Shown here: positions 8,927 through 17,776 of the stretch, piece by piece
Layout: every line of letters begins with the position of its first letter
How positions within the stretch are numbered: position 1 is the stretch's first letter
NCBI RefSeq assembly: GCF_014203355.1
Contig: NZ_JACHIR010000001.1
Coordinates: forward strand, 5,520,038-5,584,037
From: Kutzneria kofuensis
GTDB lineage: Bacteria; Actinomycetota; Actinomycetes; Mycobacteriales; Pseudonocardiaceae
Direction: 5' to 3'
DNA length: 64,000 bases
Position numbers and translations under genes: made by a program
The notes under the pieces: generated by a model
The model's input: only the letters and a program-made list of their open reading frames with translations
Databases searched by the model: none
Told to the model about the DNA's origin: nothing

Positions 8927-9423
8927 TTCACGTCCTCCAGGCTGGCGTACTCGCGGGTCGGCAGCAGCGGCGGCGAGTAGGCGTGCACGCTCGCGGCCGG
9001 CGCCACTCCGAGGTTACGCACCTGGTGCGCCCGCCCGCCGCTGAAGCCGACGGCCTCGCCCAGCTGCCGCTTCATGGTGCGGATCGGGCCGCCGGGGTAG
9101 CGGTAGTCCTCGGTCAGCTGCCCCTTGAGTACCGTGAACGAGCCGGCCGCGCCGCCGTGGTCGTGCGGCTCGGTGCCCTGCCCCGGCAGCCACGACAACA
9201 GCCACACCTCGACACCGCCGGTCAGCGCCAGCCGCGCCCACCAGCGCTGCGGCTCCTCGAACCTGAGCACGTCCAGCAGCGGCGTGGTCAGCTCGGTGGT
9301 GATCGTGCTGGTCAGGTCGCGCAGCTGGGACGGAGTCCACAGCGGACGCTCCGGCAGGATCAGGTCGCGCAGCAGCGGCAGGTCGAGGGCGGGGTGGACG
9401 TCGAGGTCGATGGCGAGGGTCAC
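8923..9423 (-). CDS. Cysteine dioxygenase, type I
   Basis: 166-residue cupin. The iron ligands are visible as His87, His89 (HDHGG) and His133 (RAHQVRN), the pattern of bacterial cysteine dioxygenases that convert L-cysteine to cysteine sulfinate with O2. I chose GTG 9423 because AGGAG sits about 7 nt upstream; a frame extended to 9459 adds 12 residues that cover this site. First gene of a two-gene operon with the rhodanese. Related thiol dioxygenases (3-mercaptopropionate) cannot be excluded. Confidence 0.87.
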   Translation of the reverse strand: MTLAIDLDVHPALDLPLLRDLILPERPLWTPSQLRDLTSTITTELTTPLLDVLRFEEPQRWWARLALTGGVEVWLLSWLPGQGTEPHDHGGAAGSFTVLKGQLTEDYRYPGGPIRTMKRQLGEAVGFSGGRAHQVRNLGVAPAASVHAYSPPLLPTREYASLEDVK

Positions 9424-9683
9424 GGGGTGCTCCTGCGGGTCGCGGCACTGGGACGGCATGCGGGGACGCGACGGGCCGGCGGGCTCGCTACTCGAAGCAG
9501 GCGATCAGCGGCTGCGTCGCGTGCGGGTACACCCGCAGGAGGCGACGCGAACGAGGTCGACAACGAGGTCGCACCAGGTCGTTCTGGGCCGGATCATGTG
9601 TCGATGTTCGCATGGGTCGCACTGGCCTGGCGACCGCTTCCACCTGCTGAAATCATGTCGGTCACCGACGAATCCCCGCGCGT

Positions 9684-11309
9684 TCAGCCGCGGGTGTGCC
9701 AGCCGCGGTGGCGTTCGGCGAGCTTGCGCGCGTGGGCGGCGACGGTCTCGTCGCCGTAGTGCTCGGCGGTCACCAGCAGCACCTCGCACGTCCTCGGATG
9801 ATCCGATCGCCACACCAGGTTCAGGAACTCGATCGTCTGCGCGGTGTCGCCGTGCTCGGCGACGGCGTCCAGCATCCGCGCCACGCCGCCGCCGTCGAGC
9901 AGCCCCGACAGCTCGACCACGTGTGCGTCCGCGATGCGCACCGCCGGCACGTCGCCGCCGTCCAATGCCTTGTGCCGCAACAGCCACAGCAGCGCCGGGC
10001 CGTCGTGCGGACCGCCCAGCAGCAGCCGCACCGGTGGCACCGTGCGCTTCTCACCGAATACGTCACCGCATGCCCTGATCGCCACCATCACGTCGGCCGT
10101 CGGCCGATCCGGGGTCGCGATCCGGCTGATCAGCTCGCGGGCGTTGTGCCGGTCCGGCTGCTCCATGCTCCACTCGCGCACGTCGTCGGCCCACTCGTCG
10201 CCGGCCGCCGGAAGCGCGTCGATCAGCTCGTCCACCGTGGACCACAGGGCGTCCGGCAGCACCCGCACCAGAAGCCCGTTCTCCTCGGCCACGTCCACCA
10301 GGATCGGCACCCCGCACGCCGTCAGCCGGGCCTCGCTGCCCAGCGAGAACATCAGGCCGCAGTCCATCAGGAAGTCGATCACGTCGCTCGGCACCGGCAG
10401 CTCAAGCAGGTCCAGCGAGCGGCGCGCGACCGCCGCCTTCACCAGCTCGATGCTCAGCTGCACCAGGCTGCGTCCCGGCAGCTTCGGATGCGCCGCGAAC
10501 ACCTTGCGGATGAGGTTCACCGAGTGCTTCTCGACCTTGCGCCACGCCGCCACCTGCACCAGGCGGCCCTTGAAGCGCCGCACCGCGCCCGCCGCCAACG
10601 CCCAGGCCAGCACCCGTGGCAGCTCCGCCGGGTCGACGCCCAGGGGGATCGCGATCTCGTCCGGCAGCTGACCCCGGCCGACCAGCTCGATGCCGTCCTC
10701 GCCGCACGCCTGCCGCAACTGGGCGAACCACACGAACACCGGCGCCCGCTCCGCCGCGAACCACTGCTCACGCTCGTTCGGCAGCCGCAGCGGGCCCACC
10801 GTGCGCTGCTCGACGCCGTCCAGCGCCTTCTTCACCTCGTCCGCCGGCAGCGTGCGGACGCGGGACACCAGCTCCGCGAACGTCAGCTCCTCGCCGCCCC
10901 GCACGTGCTGGAACAACGCCTTCGCCCGCACGTCGTAGGACACACGGTGCTCCGCCGCCTCCCAGACCTCGCCGCAGCGGTCGCCCATGTCGTCCGGCAG
11001 GTCGCTGTCCGTGGACAACATGCCGTAGCGGGCCAGGAACTCCAGCAGCGGACGCAGCGTCAGGGCTCCGTTCGCGCACACCGTCTCCGGCAGGGCCAGC
11101 CGGTCCGGCAGGTACTCCAGCAGGAAGCGGTCGATGTCGCGGACCGTCCAGCGGAAGTAGCCGTCGTTCGGGCCGAGGCTGCTCCAGTCCAGGGCCATGA
11201 TGGCGTCCTGGACGTGCTCGACCGGCGTGTGCCGGTGCTCGGCCCACTCCAGGAACTGCGCGACCAGGTGGTCGCGGAGCTCGGGGTCGGTGCCCCACGG
11301 CTGCTGCAT
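9684..11309 (-). CDS. Conserved hypothetical protein of 541 residues
   Basis: I do not recognise a family. The protein is soluble, with no signal peptide or membrane segment. It is acidic and helical, with several Trp-rich helices (for example EWAEHRHTPVEHVQDAIMALDWSSLG near the start). The C-terminal part, from about residue 380, has Leu-rich repeats of helices (PVRLLLGGPHDGPALLWLLRHKAL, EHGDTAQTIEFLNLVW) reminiscent of armadillo/HEAT packing. Codon use is like its neighbours. It is transcribed alone, divergent from the sigma-factor gene 116 bp away. About 260 bp on its 3' side before the cysteine dioxygenase gene show no further gene. Confidence 0.75.
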   Translation of the reverse strand: MQQPWGTDPELRDHLVAQFLEWAEHRHTPVEHVQDAIMALDWSSLGPNDGYFRWTVRDIDRFLLEYLPDRLALPETVCANGALTLRPLLEFLARYGMLSTDSDLPDDMGDRCGEVWEAAEHRVSYDVRAKALFQHVRGGEELTFAELVSRVRTLPADEVKKALDGVEQRTVGPLRLPNEREQWFAAERAPVFVWFAQLRQACGEDGIELVGRGQLPDEIAIPLGVDPAELPRVLAWALAAGAVRRFKGRLVQVAAWRKVEKHSVNLIRKVFAAHPKLPGRSLVQLSIELVKAAVARRSLDLLELPVPSDVIDFLMDCGLMFSLGSEARLTACGVPILVDVAEENGLLVRVLPDALWSTVDELIDALPAAGDEWADDVREWSMEQPDRHNARELISRIATPDRPTADVMVAIRACGDVFGEKRTVPPVRLLLGGPHDGPALLWLLRHKALDGGDVPAVRIADAHVVELSGLLDGGGVARMLDAVAEHGDTAQTIEFLNLVWRSDHPRTCEVLLVTAEHYGDETVAAHARKLAERHRGWHTRG

Positions 11310-11425
11310 GGCGTCATCGTGTCAGAGGTCACCAATGGTGTGCGCCGCCTGTGCACGAACGGTCGCTCCCCGTGAAGAGTGGTTTTTCCCCGTCGGAGTT
11401 CACCGGGCCGGAACGATGAGTAGTC

Positions 11426-11953
11426 ATGAACCAACCGTCCGGGGTGCGGCCGGACCCGGGGCTCACCCTGCTCGACCTGTACGAACAGGCGCTGCCCCAG
11501 GTCTACGGCTACCTGCTGGCCCGGTGCGGGCAGCGGCCGGTGGCCGAGGACCTGACCACCGAGGTGTTCCTCGCGGCCATGGACTCCTGCCGGCGCGGCA
11601 ACGTCACCGAGGTCGGCACTAGTTGGCTGATCGGAGTCGCCCGGCACAAGCTCGTCGACCACTGGCGGCGGGTCGAACGCGAGCAGCGGGGGCTCCGGGT
11701 GCTCGGCGGGCTCGCCGCCGCGCCCGAGGACCCGTGGGATTCGCGGCTCGACGCCCTGTTCGCCCGAGAGGTGCTGGCCGAGCTTTCCGCCCAGCACCGG
11801 TCCGTGCTCACCCTGCGGTATCTCGACGGCCTCCCCGTGCCCGAGGTCGCCCGCTGCCTCGACCGGACCGTGCACGCCACCGAGGCGCTGCTCGTCCGGG
11901 CCCGGGGCGCTTTCCGTGCCCGCTACCAGCGCCGAGAGGAGGGCACCCGATGA
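11426..11953 (+). CDS. ECF-type RNA polymerase sigma factor
   Basis: 175 residues. Region 2 covers about 12-80 (LYEQALPQVYGYLLARCGQRPVAEDLTTEVFLAA), and the DHWRR segment near 76 is the -10 recognition helix. Region 4 covers about 115-165 (LSAQHRSVLTLRYLDGLPVPEVA, then an HTH helix). No zinc-finger anti-sigma gene follows. Instead the stop overlaps the start of a VOC-family gene by 4 bp (ATGA). This sigma-VOC arrangement occurs in actinobacteria, and the downstream protein may take a regulatory role through its N-terminal extension. Confidence 0.88.
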   Translation: MNQPSGVRPDPGLTLLDLYEQALPQVYGYLLARCGQRPVAEDLTTEVFLAAMDSCRRGNVTEVGTSWLIGVARHKLVDHWRRVEREQRGLRVLGGLAAAPEDPWDSRLDALFAREVLAELSAQHRSVLTLRYLDGLPVPEVARCLDRTVHATEALLVRARGAFRARYQRREEGTR

Positions 11954-12747
11954 CCGACCCGTTCGAGGACCTGCTCGAGCCCGTGGTGCCGGTCGACCCG
12001 GATCCGCGGTTCGCGGCGAGCCTTCGGGCCCTGCTCGAGGCTGCCCTTCTGTCAGGAGGAACCATGCCCGCCACCGCCGTTCAGGGCGATGTCGTCTACG
12101 CGTCCGTCTGGTCCCCCGACGCCACCCGCGCCGGCGCCTTCTACTCGTCCGTGCTCGGCTGGCGGATCTCCGCCGACGGGCGCTCCGTCGTGGGTCTGGG
12201 CCAGCACCTGGGCCTGTGGTCCGACCCGCGGCGCACCACCTTCCTCAGCCACGCCGTTTCCGACATGGACGCCGCCATCGCCCGGGTCCGGGCCGCCGGC
12301 GGTTCCGCCGAGCAAGCCGTGCAGGAGCCCTTCGGCCTCAGCGCCATGTGCGTCGACAACCAGGGCCTGCCCTTCGCCCTGCACCTCGGCAACCCTGTTC
12401 CCCGTGCGGAGTCGTCCGCCCAGGGCGAGATCGTGTACCTCACCATGTTCGTCCGCGACTCCGTCTCCGCCCGGGAGTTCTACGGCTCCGTCTTCGGCTG
12501 GACGTTCACGCCCGGCCGGGTCGACGACGGCTGGCAGGTCCAGGGTCCGCACCCCATGTTCGGCCTGCAGGGCGGCCACCCCGAAGCCGCTGTGTTGCCC
12601 ATGTACGCCGTCGACGACGTCCACGCCGCCGTCTCTCGCGTCCGCGCCGCCGGCGGCACCGCCACCGACCCCGTGCAGATGCCTTACGGCATCACCTCCG
12701 ACTGCGTCGACGACCAGGGCCTGCGCTTCTACCTGGGCCAGTTCTGA
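11950..12747 (+). CDS. Two-domain VOC (glyoxalase/bleomycin-resistance fold) protein coupled to the ECF sigma gene
   Basis: 265 residues. The first 35 (DPFEDLLEPVVPVDPDPRFAASLRALLEAAL) resemble the short N-terminal piece seen in proteins encoded next to actinobacterial sigma factors. Two VOC modules follow at about 45-150 and 158-265, each with the beta-alpha-beta pattern (WSPDATRAGAFYSSVLGW; VRDSVSAREFYGSVFGW). Many VOC pairs bind metal or hydrophobic ligands; the ligand here is unknown. Start ATG 11950 is set by the ATGA overlap; a longer frame to 11623 lies inside the sigma gene and is spurious. Confidence 0.85.
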   Translation: MTDPFEDLLEPVVPVDPDPRFAASLRALLEAALLSGGTMPATAVQGDVVYASVWSPDATRAGAFYSSVLGWRISADGRSVVGLGQHLGLWSDPRRTTFLSHAVSDMDAAIARVRAAGGSAEQAVQEPFGLSAMCVDNQGLPFALHLGNPVPRAESSAQGEIVYLTMFVRDSVSAREFYGSVFGWTFTPGRVDDGWQVQGPHPMFGLQGGHPEAAVLPMYAVDDVHAAVSRVRAAGGTATDPVQMPYGITSDCVDDQGLRFYLGQF

Positions 12748-12762
12748 CGCCCGCTCCCCGTG

Positions 12763-12906
12763 CACGTGAGTGGCTCACTTGCCCCCGAAGCCGCACCTGA
12801 GCCACTCACGTGACCCCGAGAAGCCACGTAAGCCACTCACGTGACCCCGAGAAGGCACGTGAGCCACTCACGTGCGCCCGAGAAGCGCAAGTAAGCCACT
12901 CACGTG
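12763..12906. repeat. Tandem 31-bp repeat array with AGCCACTCACGTG core
   Basis: Four direct copies of AGCCACTCACGTG end at 12812, 12843, 12874 and 12906, spaced 31-32 bp apart. The interval (CCCCGAGAAG plus variable bases) is also conserved. An inverted copy, CACGTGAGTGGCTCACTT, opens the array at 12763, so the whole can fold into alternative hairpins. It fills the gap between two convergent genes. The same element recurs at 50161. Spacers are repeated rather than unique, so this is not CRISPR. Confidence 0.85.
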
Positions 12907-12912
12907 CCCCGC

Positions 12913-15039
12913 CTACTTGCTGGTGCGGGGGACGCGGAGCAGGAGCGTGGTGCGGCCGGGAAGTTGGATCTTGGCGCCGGAGGCCAGCGGGGTTTGATCG
13001 ACGGGAGTGCCGTCGGGGGTGCCGCTGTCCAGCATGGGTTCGAAGACCGGGCCGAATTCGGCCGGGGGCAGGGTGAACTCGCACGGGTCGCCGCCGGCGT
13101 GCAGGACGATGAGCCAGGAATGGTCGGAGACGAGCTCGCCGGATTTGGTGCGGGACAGGCAGTTGGCGCCGTCGATCCAGACGCCGAGAGTCCGCCGGTC
13201 GTCGTCGAACCAGTCGGTCTCGGCCATTTCCGTGCCGTCGGGACGCAGCCACACCAGGTCGGGCTCGCCGCTGGGGGTGATGCGGCCGTCGAAGAACTGG
13301 GGCTGCCGAAGCGCGGGGGACACGGCGCGCAGACCGACGAGGCGTTGCACGAAGGCAAGGAGGTCCGACGCGGTGGAATCCAGGGACCAGTCCACCCAGG
13401 ACATTTCGTTGTCCTGGTTGTACGCGTTGTTGTTGCCGTCCTGGGTCCGCCACATCTCGTCGCCGGCGGTCATCATCGGCGTGCCCATGGACAGCAGCAG
13501 GGTGGAGATGAGGTTGCGGGCCTGGCGGGCCCGCAGGGCGAGGACGTCGGGCTCGGAGGTCTCCCCCTCGGCGCCGCAGTTCCACGACCGGTTGTCGTTG
13601 GTGCCGTCCCGGTTGTCCTCGCCGTTGGCCTCGTTGTGCTTGTCGTTGTACGACACCATGTCCCGCAGCGTGAAACCGTCGTGCGCGGTGATGAAGTTGA
13701 TCGACGCCCACGGCCGTCGGCCGTCGTCGGCATAGAGGTCGCTGGAACCGGTCAAGCGGTATGCCAGATCCCGCACGCCGACGGCCCCGCGCCAGAAGTC
13801 CCGGACGGTGTCGCGATAACGGCCGTTCCACTCGGCCCACTGCACACCGAAGGCGCCGACGCGATATCCGTCGCCGGTGGCGTCCCACGGCTCGGCGATG
13901 AGCTTGCAGCTGGCCAGCAACGGATCGCACGCGATGGCGGTCAGCAACGCCGCATTGGGGTCGAACGGCCCGGCGCCGGGACGGCCCAGAACGGACGCGA
14001 GGTCGAACCGGAAACCGTCGACACCCAACTCACCGGCCCAGTACCGCAGCGAATCGGTGACCAGTCGCACGACAGTCGGCGAACCGGCGTCCAGGGTGTT
14101 GCCGCAGCCGGTGATGTCCAGCCCACGGCCGCCGTCGCCGTGCGCGTAGTACGCGGGGGCGTCCAGCCCGCGGAAACACAGCGTCGGTCCCTCGAAACCG
14201 GACTCGCAGGTGTGGTTGAACACCACGTCGACGATGACCTCGATGCCGGCGGCGTGCAGGGACGCCACCATGGTCCGGAACTCCTCGACCTCACGACCGG
14301 GCTCGCTGGCATATCCGGCATAAGGGGCGAAGAATCCGAGCGGCGAGTACCCCCAGTAGTTGTGGCGACCGGCTGTCATCAGCGACGGCTCGTCCACAAA
14401 CGTGTGCACGGGCATCAGCTCGACGGCGGTCACGCCGAGCCGCACCAGGTGCTCCACCACGGCCGGGTGCGCCAGCCCCAGGTAGGTGCCGCGCAGGTGC
14501 TCGGGCACGTCCGGATGCCGCCGGGTGTAGCCGCGCACGTGCAGCTCGTAGAAGACGGACTCCTCGAACGGCACCTCGGGCTTCACGCCGGTCGCGGGCC
14601 CGCCCGGAGACGTCACGACGGACAGCGGCACGCTGCCCAGCGAATCCACCGTTGAGGCCGGCCCGGTCATGGCGTTGTCGACGTAGCCGAGCGCCGCCTC
14701 GAGACTGGTCAGTTCCCCAGTGATGCGTTTCGCGTACGGGTCGACGAGCAGCTTCGCCGGATTGTGGCGAAGACCACGTGTCGGGTCGTACGGGCCGTGC
14801 ACGCGGTAGCCGTACTGCTGCCCCGGCAGCACGCCGTGCACGACGCCGTGCCACACGCCGAAGGTTCGTTCCGTCAGCTCAACGCGCCTTTCCTGACCGT
14901 TGTCGAGTAAGCACACCTCCACGGCCTCGGCCGTCGAGGAGGCCACGGCGAAACGCACCCCGCCGCCCTCGGGGTGCGACCCGAGGGGGAAGGGGCGTCC
15001 GGCCAACATCATCGGGTCCGGCGCAGGGTTGGCAACCAC
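12913..15039 (-). CDS. glgX: Glycogen debranching enzyme GlgX (GH13)
   Basis: 708 residues, normal length for GlgX. An N-terminal CBM48-like domain (about 15-110) is followed by the GH13 barrel. Catalytic residues visible are the nucleophile Asp346 (DGFRFDLASVLG), acid/base Glu383 (IAEPWD) and Asp454 (TAHDG). GlgX hydrolyses alpha-1,6 branches of phosphorylase-trimmed glycogen. GTG 15039 has a GGGGAAG about 9 nt upstream and is a reasonable start; Met10 or Met11 are alternatives. It is divergent from the ABC ATPase gene 68 bp away. It is the first of several alpha-glucan genes in the window (GT4 at 21407, GH57 at 24019). Confidence 0.93.
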   Translation of the reverse strand: MVANPAPDPMMLAGRPFPLGSHPEGGGVRFAVASSTAEAVEVCLLDNGQERRVELTERTFGVWHGVVHGVLPGQQYGYRVHGPYDPTRGLRHNPAKLLVDPYAKRITGELTSLEAALGYVDNAMTGPASTVDSLGSVPLSVVTSPGGPATGVKPEVPFEESVFYELHVRGYTRRHPDVPEHLRGTYLGLAHPAVVEHLVRLGVTAVELMPVHTFVDEPSLMTAGRHNYWGYSPLGFFAPYAGYASEPGREVEEFRTMVASLHAAGIEVIVDVVFNHTCESGFEGPTLCFRGLDAPAYYAHGDGGRGLDITGCGNTLDAGSPTVVRLVTDSLRYWAGELGVDGFRFDLASVLGRPGAGPFDPNAALLTAIACDPLLASCKLIAEPWDATGDGYRVGAFGVQWAEWNGRYRDTVRDFWRGAVGVRDLAYRLTGSSDLYADDGRRPWASINFITAHDGFTLRDMVSYNDKHNEANGEDNRDGTNDNRSWNCGAEGETSEPDVLALRARQARNLISTLLLSMGTPMMTAGDEMWRTQDGNNNAYNQDNEMSWVDWSLDSTASDLLAFVQRLVGLRAVSPALRQPQFFDGRITPSGEPDLVWLRPDGTEMAETDWFDDDRRTLGVWIDGANCLSRTKSGELVSDHSWLIVLHAGGDPCEFTLPPAEFGPVFEPMLDSGTPDGTPVDQTPLASGAKIQLPGRTTLLLRVPRTSK

Positions 15040-15107
15040 GTCGCGATCTTCCCCGACCTGGTGCCCCGGTGCCAGGCCACGTCCGGCGGGTTGTGAACAA
15101 TGGGCTC

Positions 15108-15923
15108 GTGACCGAGCCGATCAGTGCGGATGTCGATCTCGTCGTGGCGATGGAGAAGGTCAGCGTGCGGCGCGGCAGGACCACCCTGGTGCGTGGCATC
15201 GACTGGCGTGTCGAGCTGGACGAGCGGTGGGTGGTGCTGGGCCCGAACGGGGCCGGCAAGACCACCCTGCTGCGGCTGGCCGGCGCCGAGATGCACCCGA
15301 CCACGGGGACGGTGCACGTGCTCGGCGAGAAGCTGGGCCGCACCGACGTGTTCGAGCTGCGTCCCCGCATCGGCGTCTGCTCGTCCGCGCTGGCCTCGCG
15401 GGTGCCGCCCGAGGAGAAGGTGCTGGACGTGGTCGTCAGCGCCGGCTACGGCGTCATCGGGCGCTGGCGTGAGCAGTACGACACCATGGACACCGGCCGC
15501 GCCGAGGAGCTGCTGGCCGCACTGGGCATCAAGCACCTGGCCGAGCGCATGTTCGGCACGCTGTCCGAGGGCGAGCGCAAGCGCACGCTGATCTCCCGGG
15601 CGCTGATGACCGACCCGGAGATGCTGCTGCTCGACGAGCCCGCCGCGGGCCTCGACCTGGGCGGCCGCGAGGACCTGGTGGCCCGGCTGTCGGAGTTCGC
15701 CTACGACCCGGACGCGCCGGCGATGGTGCTGGTCACCCACCACGTGGAGGAGATCCCGCCGGGCTTCACGCACGCGCTGCTGCTGCGCGAGGGCGGCGTC
15801 GTGGCGCAGGGCCTGATCGACGACGTGATCACCGCCGAGAACCTGTCGGCCACCTTCGGCCAGGATCTTGAGCTGGACAAGGCCGGCCACCGCTTCTTCG
15901 CCCGCCGCCGCACCGGCGCCTGA
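15108..15923 (+). CDS. Stand-alone ABC ATPase
   Basis: About 271 residues. Walker A GPNGAGKT is at 45-52, the signature LSEGERKR near 156, Walker B LLLDEP near 175 and the switch His in LVTHH near 210. No permease or binding protein is nearby, so it is an orphan ATPase, like its counterpart Rv3041c at the same place in M. tuberculosis (recalled gene order). Start uncertain: GTG 15108 or the in-frame GTG 15093; neither has a strong ribosome site. Substrate unknown. A 15-bp hairpin terminates the gene. Confidence 0.85.
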   Translation: MTEPISADVDLVVAMEKVSVRRGRTTLVRGIDWRVELDERWVVLGPNGAGKTTLLRLAGAEMHPTTGTVHVLGEKLGRTDVFELRPRIGVCSSALASRVPPEEKVLDVVVSAGYGVIGRWREQYDTMDTGRAEELLAALGIKHLAERMFGTLSEGERKRTLISRALMTDPEMLLLDEPAAGLDLGGREDLVARLSEFAYDPDAPAMVLVTHHVEEIPPGFTHALLLREGGVVAQGLIDDVITAENLSATFGQDLELDKAGHRFFARRRTGA

Positions 15924-15928
15924 CGGTG

Positions 15929-15973
15929 GGAACGGACCATTCCCAAACTCCGAGTTGAGGAATGGTCCGTTCC
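15929..15973. terminator. 15-bp stem hairpin with CATTCC core
   Basis: GGAACGGACCATTCC and its exact complement are separated by 15 nt. It begins 6 bp after the ABC ATPase stop and lies upstream of the crotonase gene. Same family as the hairpins at 4875 and 46695. Confidence 0.7.
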
Positions 15974-16035
15974 GAGCGAAACATCGGGTGGCTACTGGGC
16001 GGTAGCCTGCCGGTCAGGATGTCTGAGGAGGACAG

Positions 16036-16815
16036 ATGGCTGAGTTCGTCCGGCTAGAGGTGGACGGCGGGATCGGCACCATCCGCCTGGAGCGGCCGCC
16101 GATGAACGCGCTGAACATGCAGGTCCAGGAGGAGATCCGGGCCGCGGCGGCGGAGGCGTCCCGGCGCGACGACGTGCGTGCGGTGATCGTCTACGGCGGG
16201 CAGAAGGTGTTCGCGGCCGGCGCGGACATCAAGGAGATGGCCACGCTGTCCTACGCCGAGATGGCGGCCCGGGCCCAGCAGCTGTCCTCCGCGGTCGGCG
16301 CGGTGGCGGAGATCCCCAAGCCGACGGTGGCGGCGATCACCGGCTACGCCCTGGGCGGCGGCTTCGAGCTGGCGCTGTGCTGCGACCGCAGGATCGCCGG
16401 CGACAACGCCAAGGTCGGCCAGCCGGAGATCCTGCTCGGCATCATCCCGGGCATGGGCGGCACGCAGCGGCTGGCCCGGCTGATCGGCCCGAGCAAGGCC
16501 AAGGACCTGATCTACACCGGCCGGTTCGTGGCGGCCGACGAGGCGCTGGCCATCGGCATGGTGGACGAGGTCGTCGCCCCGGACGACGTGTACGAGGCGG
16601 CCAAGCGCTGGGCGTCCCAGTTCGCCGAGGGCCCGGCCCGCGCGCTGGCGGCGGCCAAGGCGGCCATCGACGGCGGCCTCGACGGGGACCTGGCCAGCGG
16701 CCTGAAGCTGGAGAGCCACCTGTTCGCGGCCCTGTTCGCCACCGACGACCAGGCCGCCGGCATGCAGTCGTTCATCGAGAACGGTCCGGGAAAGGCGAAG
16801 TTCAGTGGCAAGTGA
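16036..16815 (+). CDS. Enoyl-CoA hydratase/isomerase family protein (crotonase)
   Basis: 259 residues, standard crotonase length. The CoA/oxyanion motif is AAGADIKEM near 60-68, GYALGGGFELAL near 100-111 carries one catalytic-type Glu, and GQPEILLGIIPGMGGTQRL near 131-149 carries the second. Both glutamates are present, so hydratase activity is plausible. AGGAGGAC precedes ATG 16036. The stop overlaps the next gene by 11 bp. The gene corresponds to echA17 (Rv3039c) of M. tuberculosis by position; the substrate chain length is not readable. Confidence 0.9.
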   Translation: MAEFVRLEVDGGIGTIRLERPPMNALNMQVQEEIRAAAAEASRRDDVRAVIVYGGQKVFAAGADIKEMATLSYAEMAARAQQLSSAVGAVAEIPKPTVAAITGYALGGGFELALCCDRRIAGDNAKVGQPEILLGIIPGMGGTQRLARLIGPSKAKDLIYTGRFVAADEALAIGMVDEVVAPDDVYEAAKRWASQFAEGPARALAAAKAAIDGGLDGDLASGLKLESHLFAALFATDDQAAGMQSFIENGPGKAKFSGK

Positions 16816-17776
16816 CGTGCAGGACCCTGCCCCCAACCCGCACGCCACCGAGGAGCAGGTGCAGGCCGCCTGGGACGACCCCAAGCTGGCCAACGTGCTC
16901 TACCACGACTGGGAGGCGGGCACCTACGACGAGAAGTGGTCCATCTCCTACGACCAGCGCTGCATCGACTACGCCACCGACCGGTTCCGGATGGTGGCGG
17001 GCGACCGCGGCTGGCCCTACGGGCGGGCGTTGGAGCTGGGCAGCGGCACCGGGTTCTTCCTGCTGAACCTGATGCAGGGCGGGGTGGCGCAGAAGGGCTC
17101 GGTGACCGACCTGTCGCCGGGCATGGTGCAGGTGGCGCTGCGCAACGCCGAGAACCTGGGCCTGGACGTGGACGGCCGGGTCGCCGACGCCGAGCGCATC
17201 CCGTACGACGACAACACGTTCGACCTGGTCGTGGGGCACGCGGTGCTGCACCACATCCCGGACGTGCAGGCGGCGATGGCCGAGGTGCTGCGGGTGCTCA
17301 AGCCGGGTGGGCGGTTCGTGTTCGCCGGTGAGCCGACCAAGGTCGGCGACTTCTACGCTCGCAAGCTGGGCCAGGTCACCTGGTGGCTGACCACGAACGT
17401 GACCAAGTTCGGGCCGCTGAACTCGTGGCGGCGGCCGCAGGAGGAGCTGGACGAGTCCTCCCGCGCGGCGGCCCTGGAGGCCGTTGTCGACCTGCACACG
17501 TTCGATCCGGCCGAGCTGGAGCGGACGGCCCGCGCGGCGGGCGCGCGCAACGTCAAGGCGGTCACGGAGGAGCTGTCGGCGGCGCTGTTCGGCTGGCCGG
17601 TGCGCACCTTCGAGGCGGCGGTTCCGCGCGAGAAGCTGGGCTGGGGCTGGGCGATGTTCGCCTACAAGACCTGGCAGCGGCTGTCCTGGCTGGACGAGAA
17701 CCTGCTGGCCAAGGTGATGCCGCGGGAGCTGTTCTACAACGTGCTGGTGACCGGGACCAAGCCGGGTGGGGTATGA
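16805..17776 (+). CDS. Class I SAM-dependent methyltransferase
   Basis: 323 residues. The SAM site is ALELGSGTGFFLL near residues 76-88, followed by VTDLSPGMV, DAERIPYDDNTFDLV and VGHAVLHHI, the usual motif I to III series of Methyltransf_11 proteins. A long C-terminal half with Trp and Arg-rich helices probably shapes the acceptor site. The GTG start overlaps the crotonase stop by 11 bp and its own stop overlaps the next gene by 11 bp, so three genes form a tight operon. Acceptor unknown. Confidence 0.85.
   Translation: MASDVQDPAPNPHATEEQVQAAWDDPKLANVLYHDWEAGTYDEKWSISYDQRCIDYATDRFRMVAGDRGWPYGRALELGSGTGFFLLNLMQGGVAQKGSVTDLSPGMVQVALRNAENLGLDVDGRVADAERIPYDDNTFDLVVGHAVLHHIPDVQAAMAEVLRVLKPGGRFVFAGEPTKVGDFYARKLGQVTWWLTTNVTKFGPLNSWRRPQEELDESSRAAALEAVVDLHTFDPAELERTARAAGARNVKAVTEELSAALFGWPVRTFEAAVPREKLGWGWAMFAYKTWQRLSWLDENLLAKVMPRELFYNVLVTGTKPGGV

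Noticed and set aside
9424-9683. tRNA or small RNA in the gap after the 541-residue gene
   Set aside because: No cloverleaf, TPsiC loop or strong hairpin found by eye; nothing supportable.
12799-12906. Possible CRISPR array
   Set aside because: Intervals between repeats are themselves conserved and short, and no cas gene is near; it is a tandem repeat.
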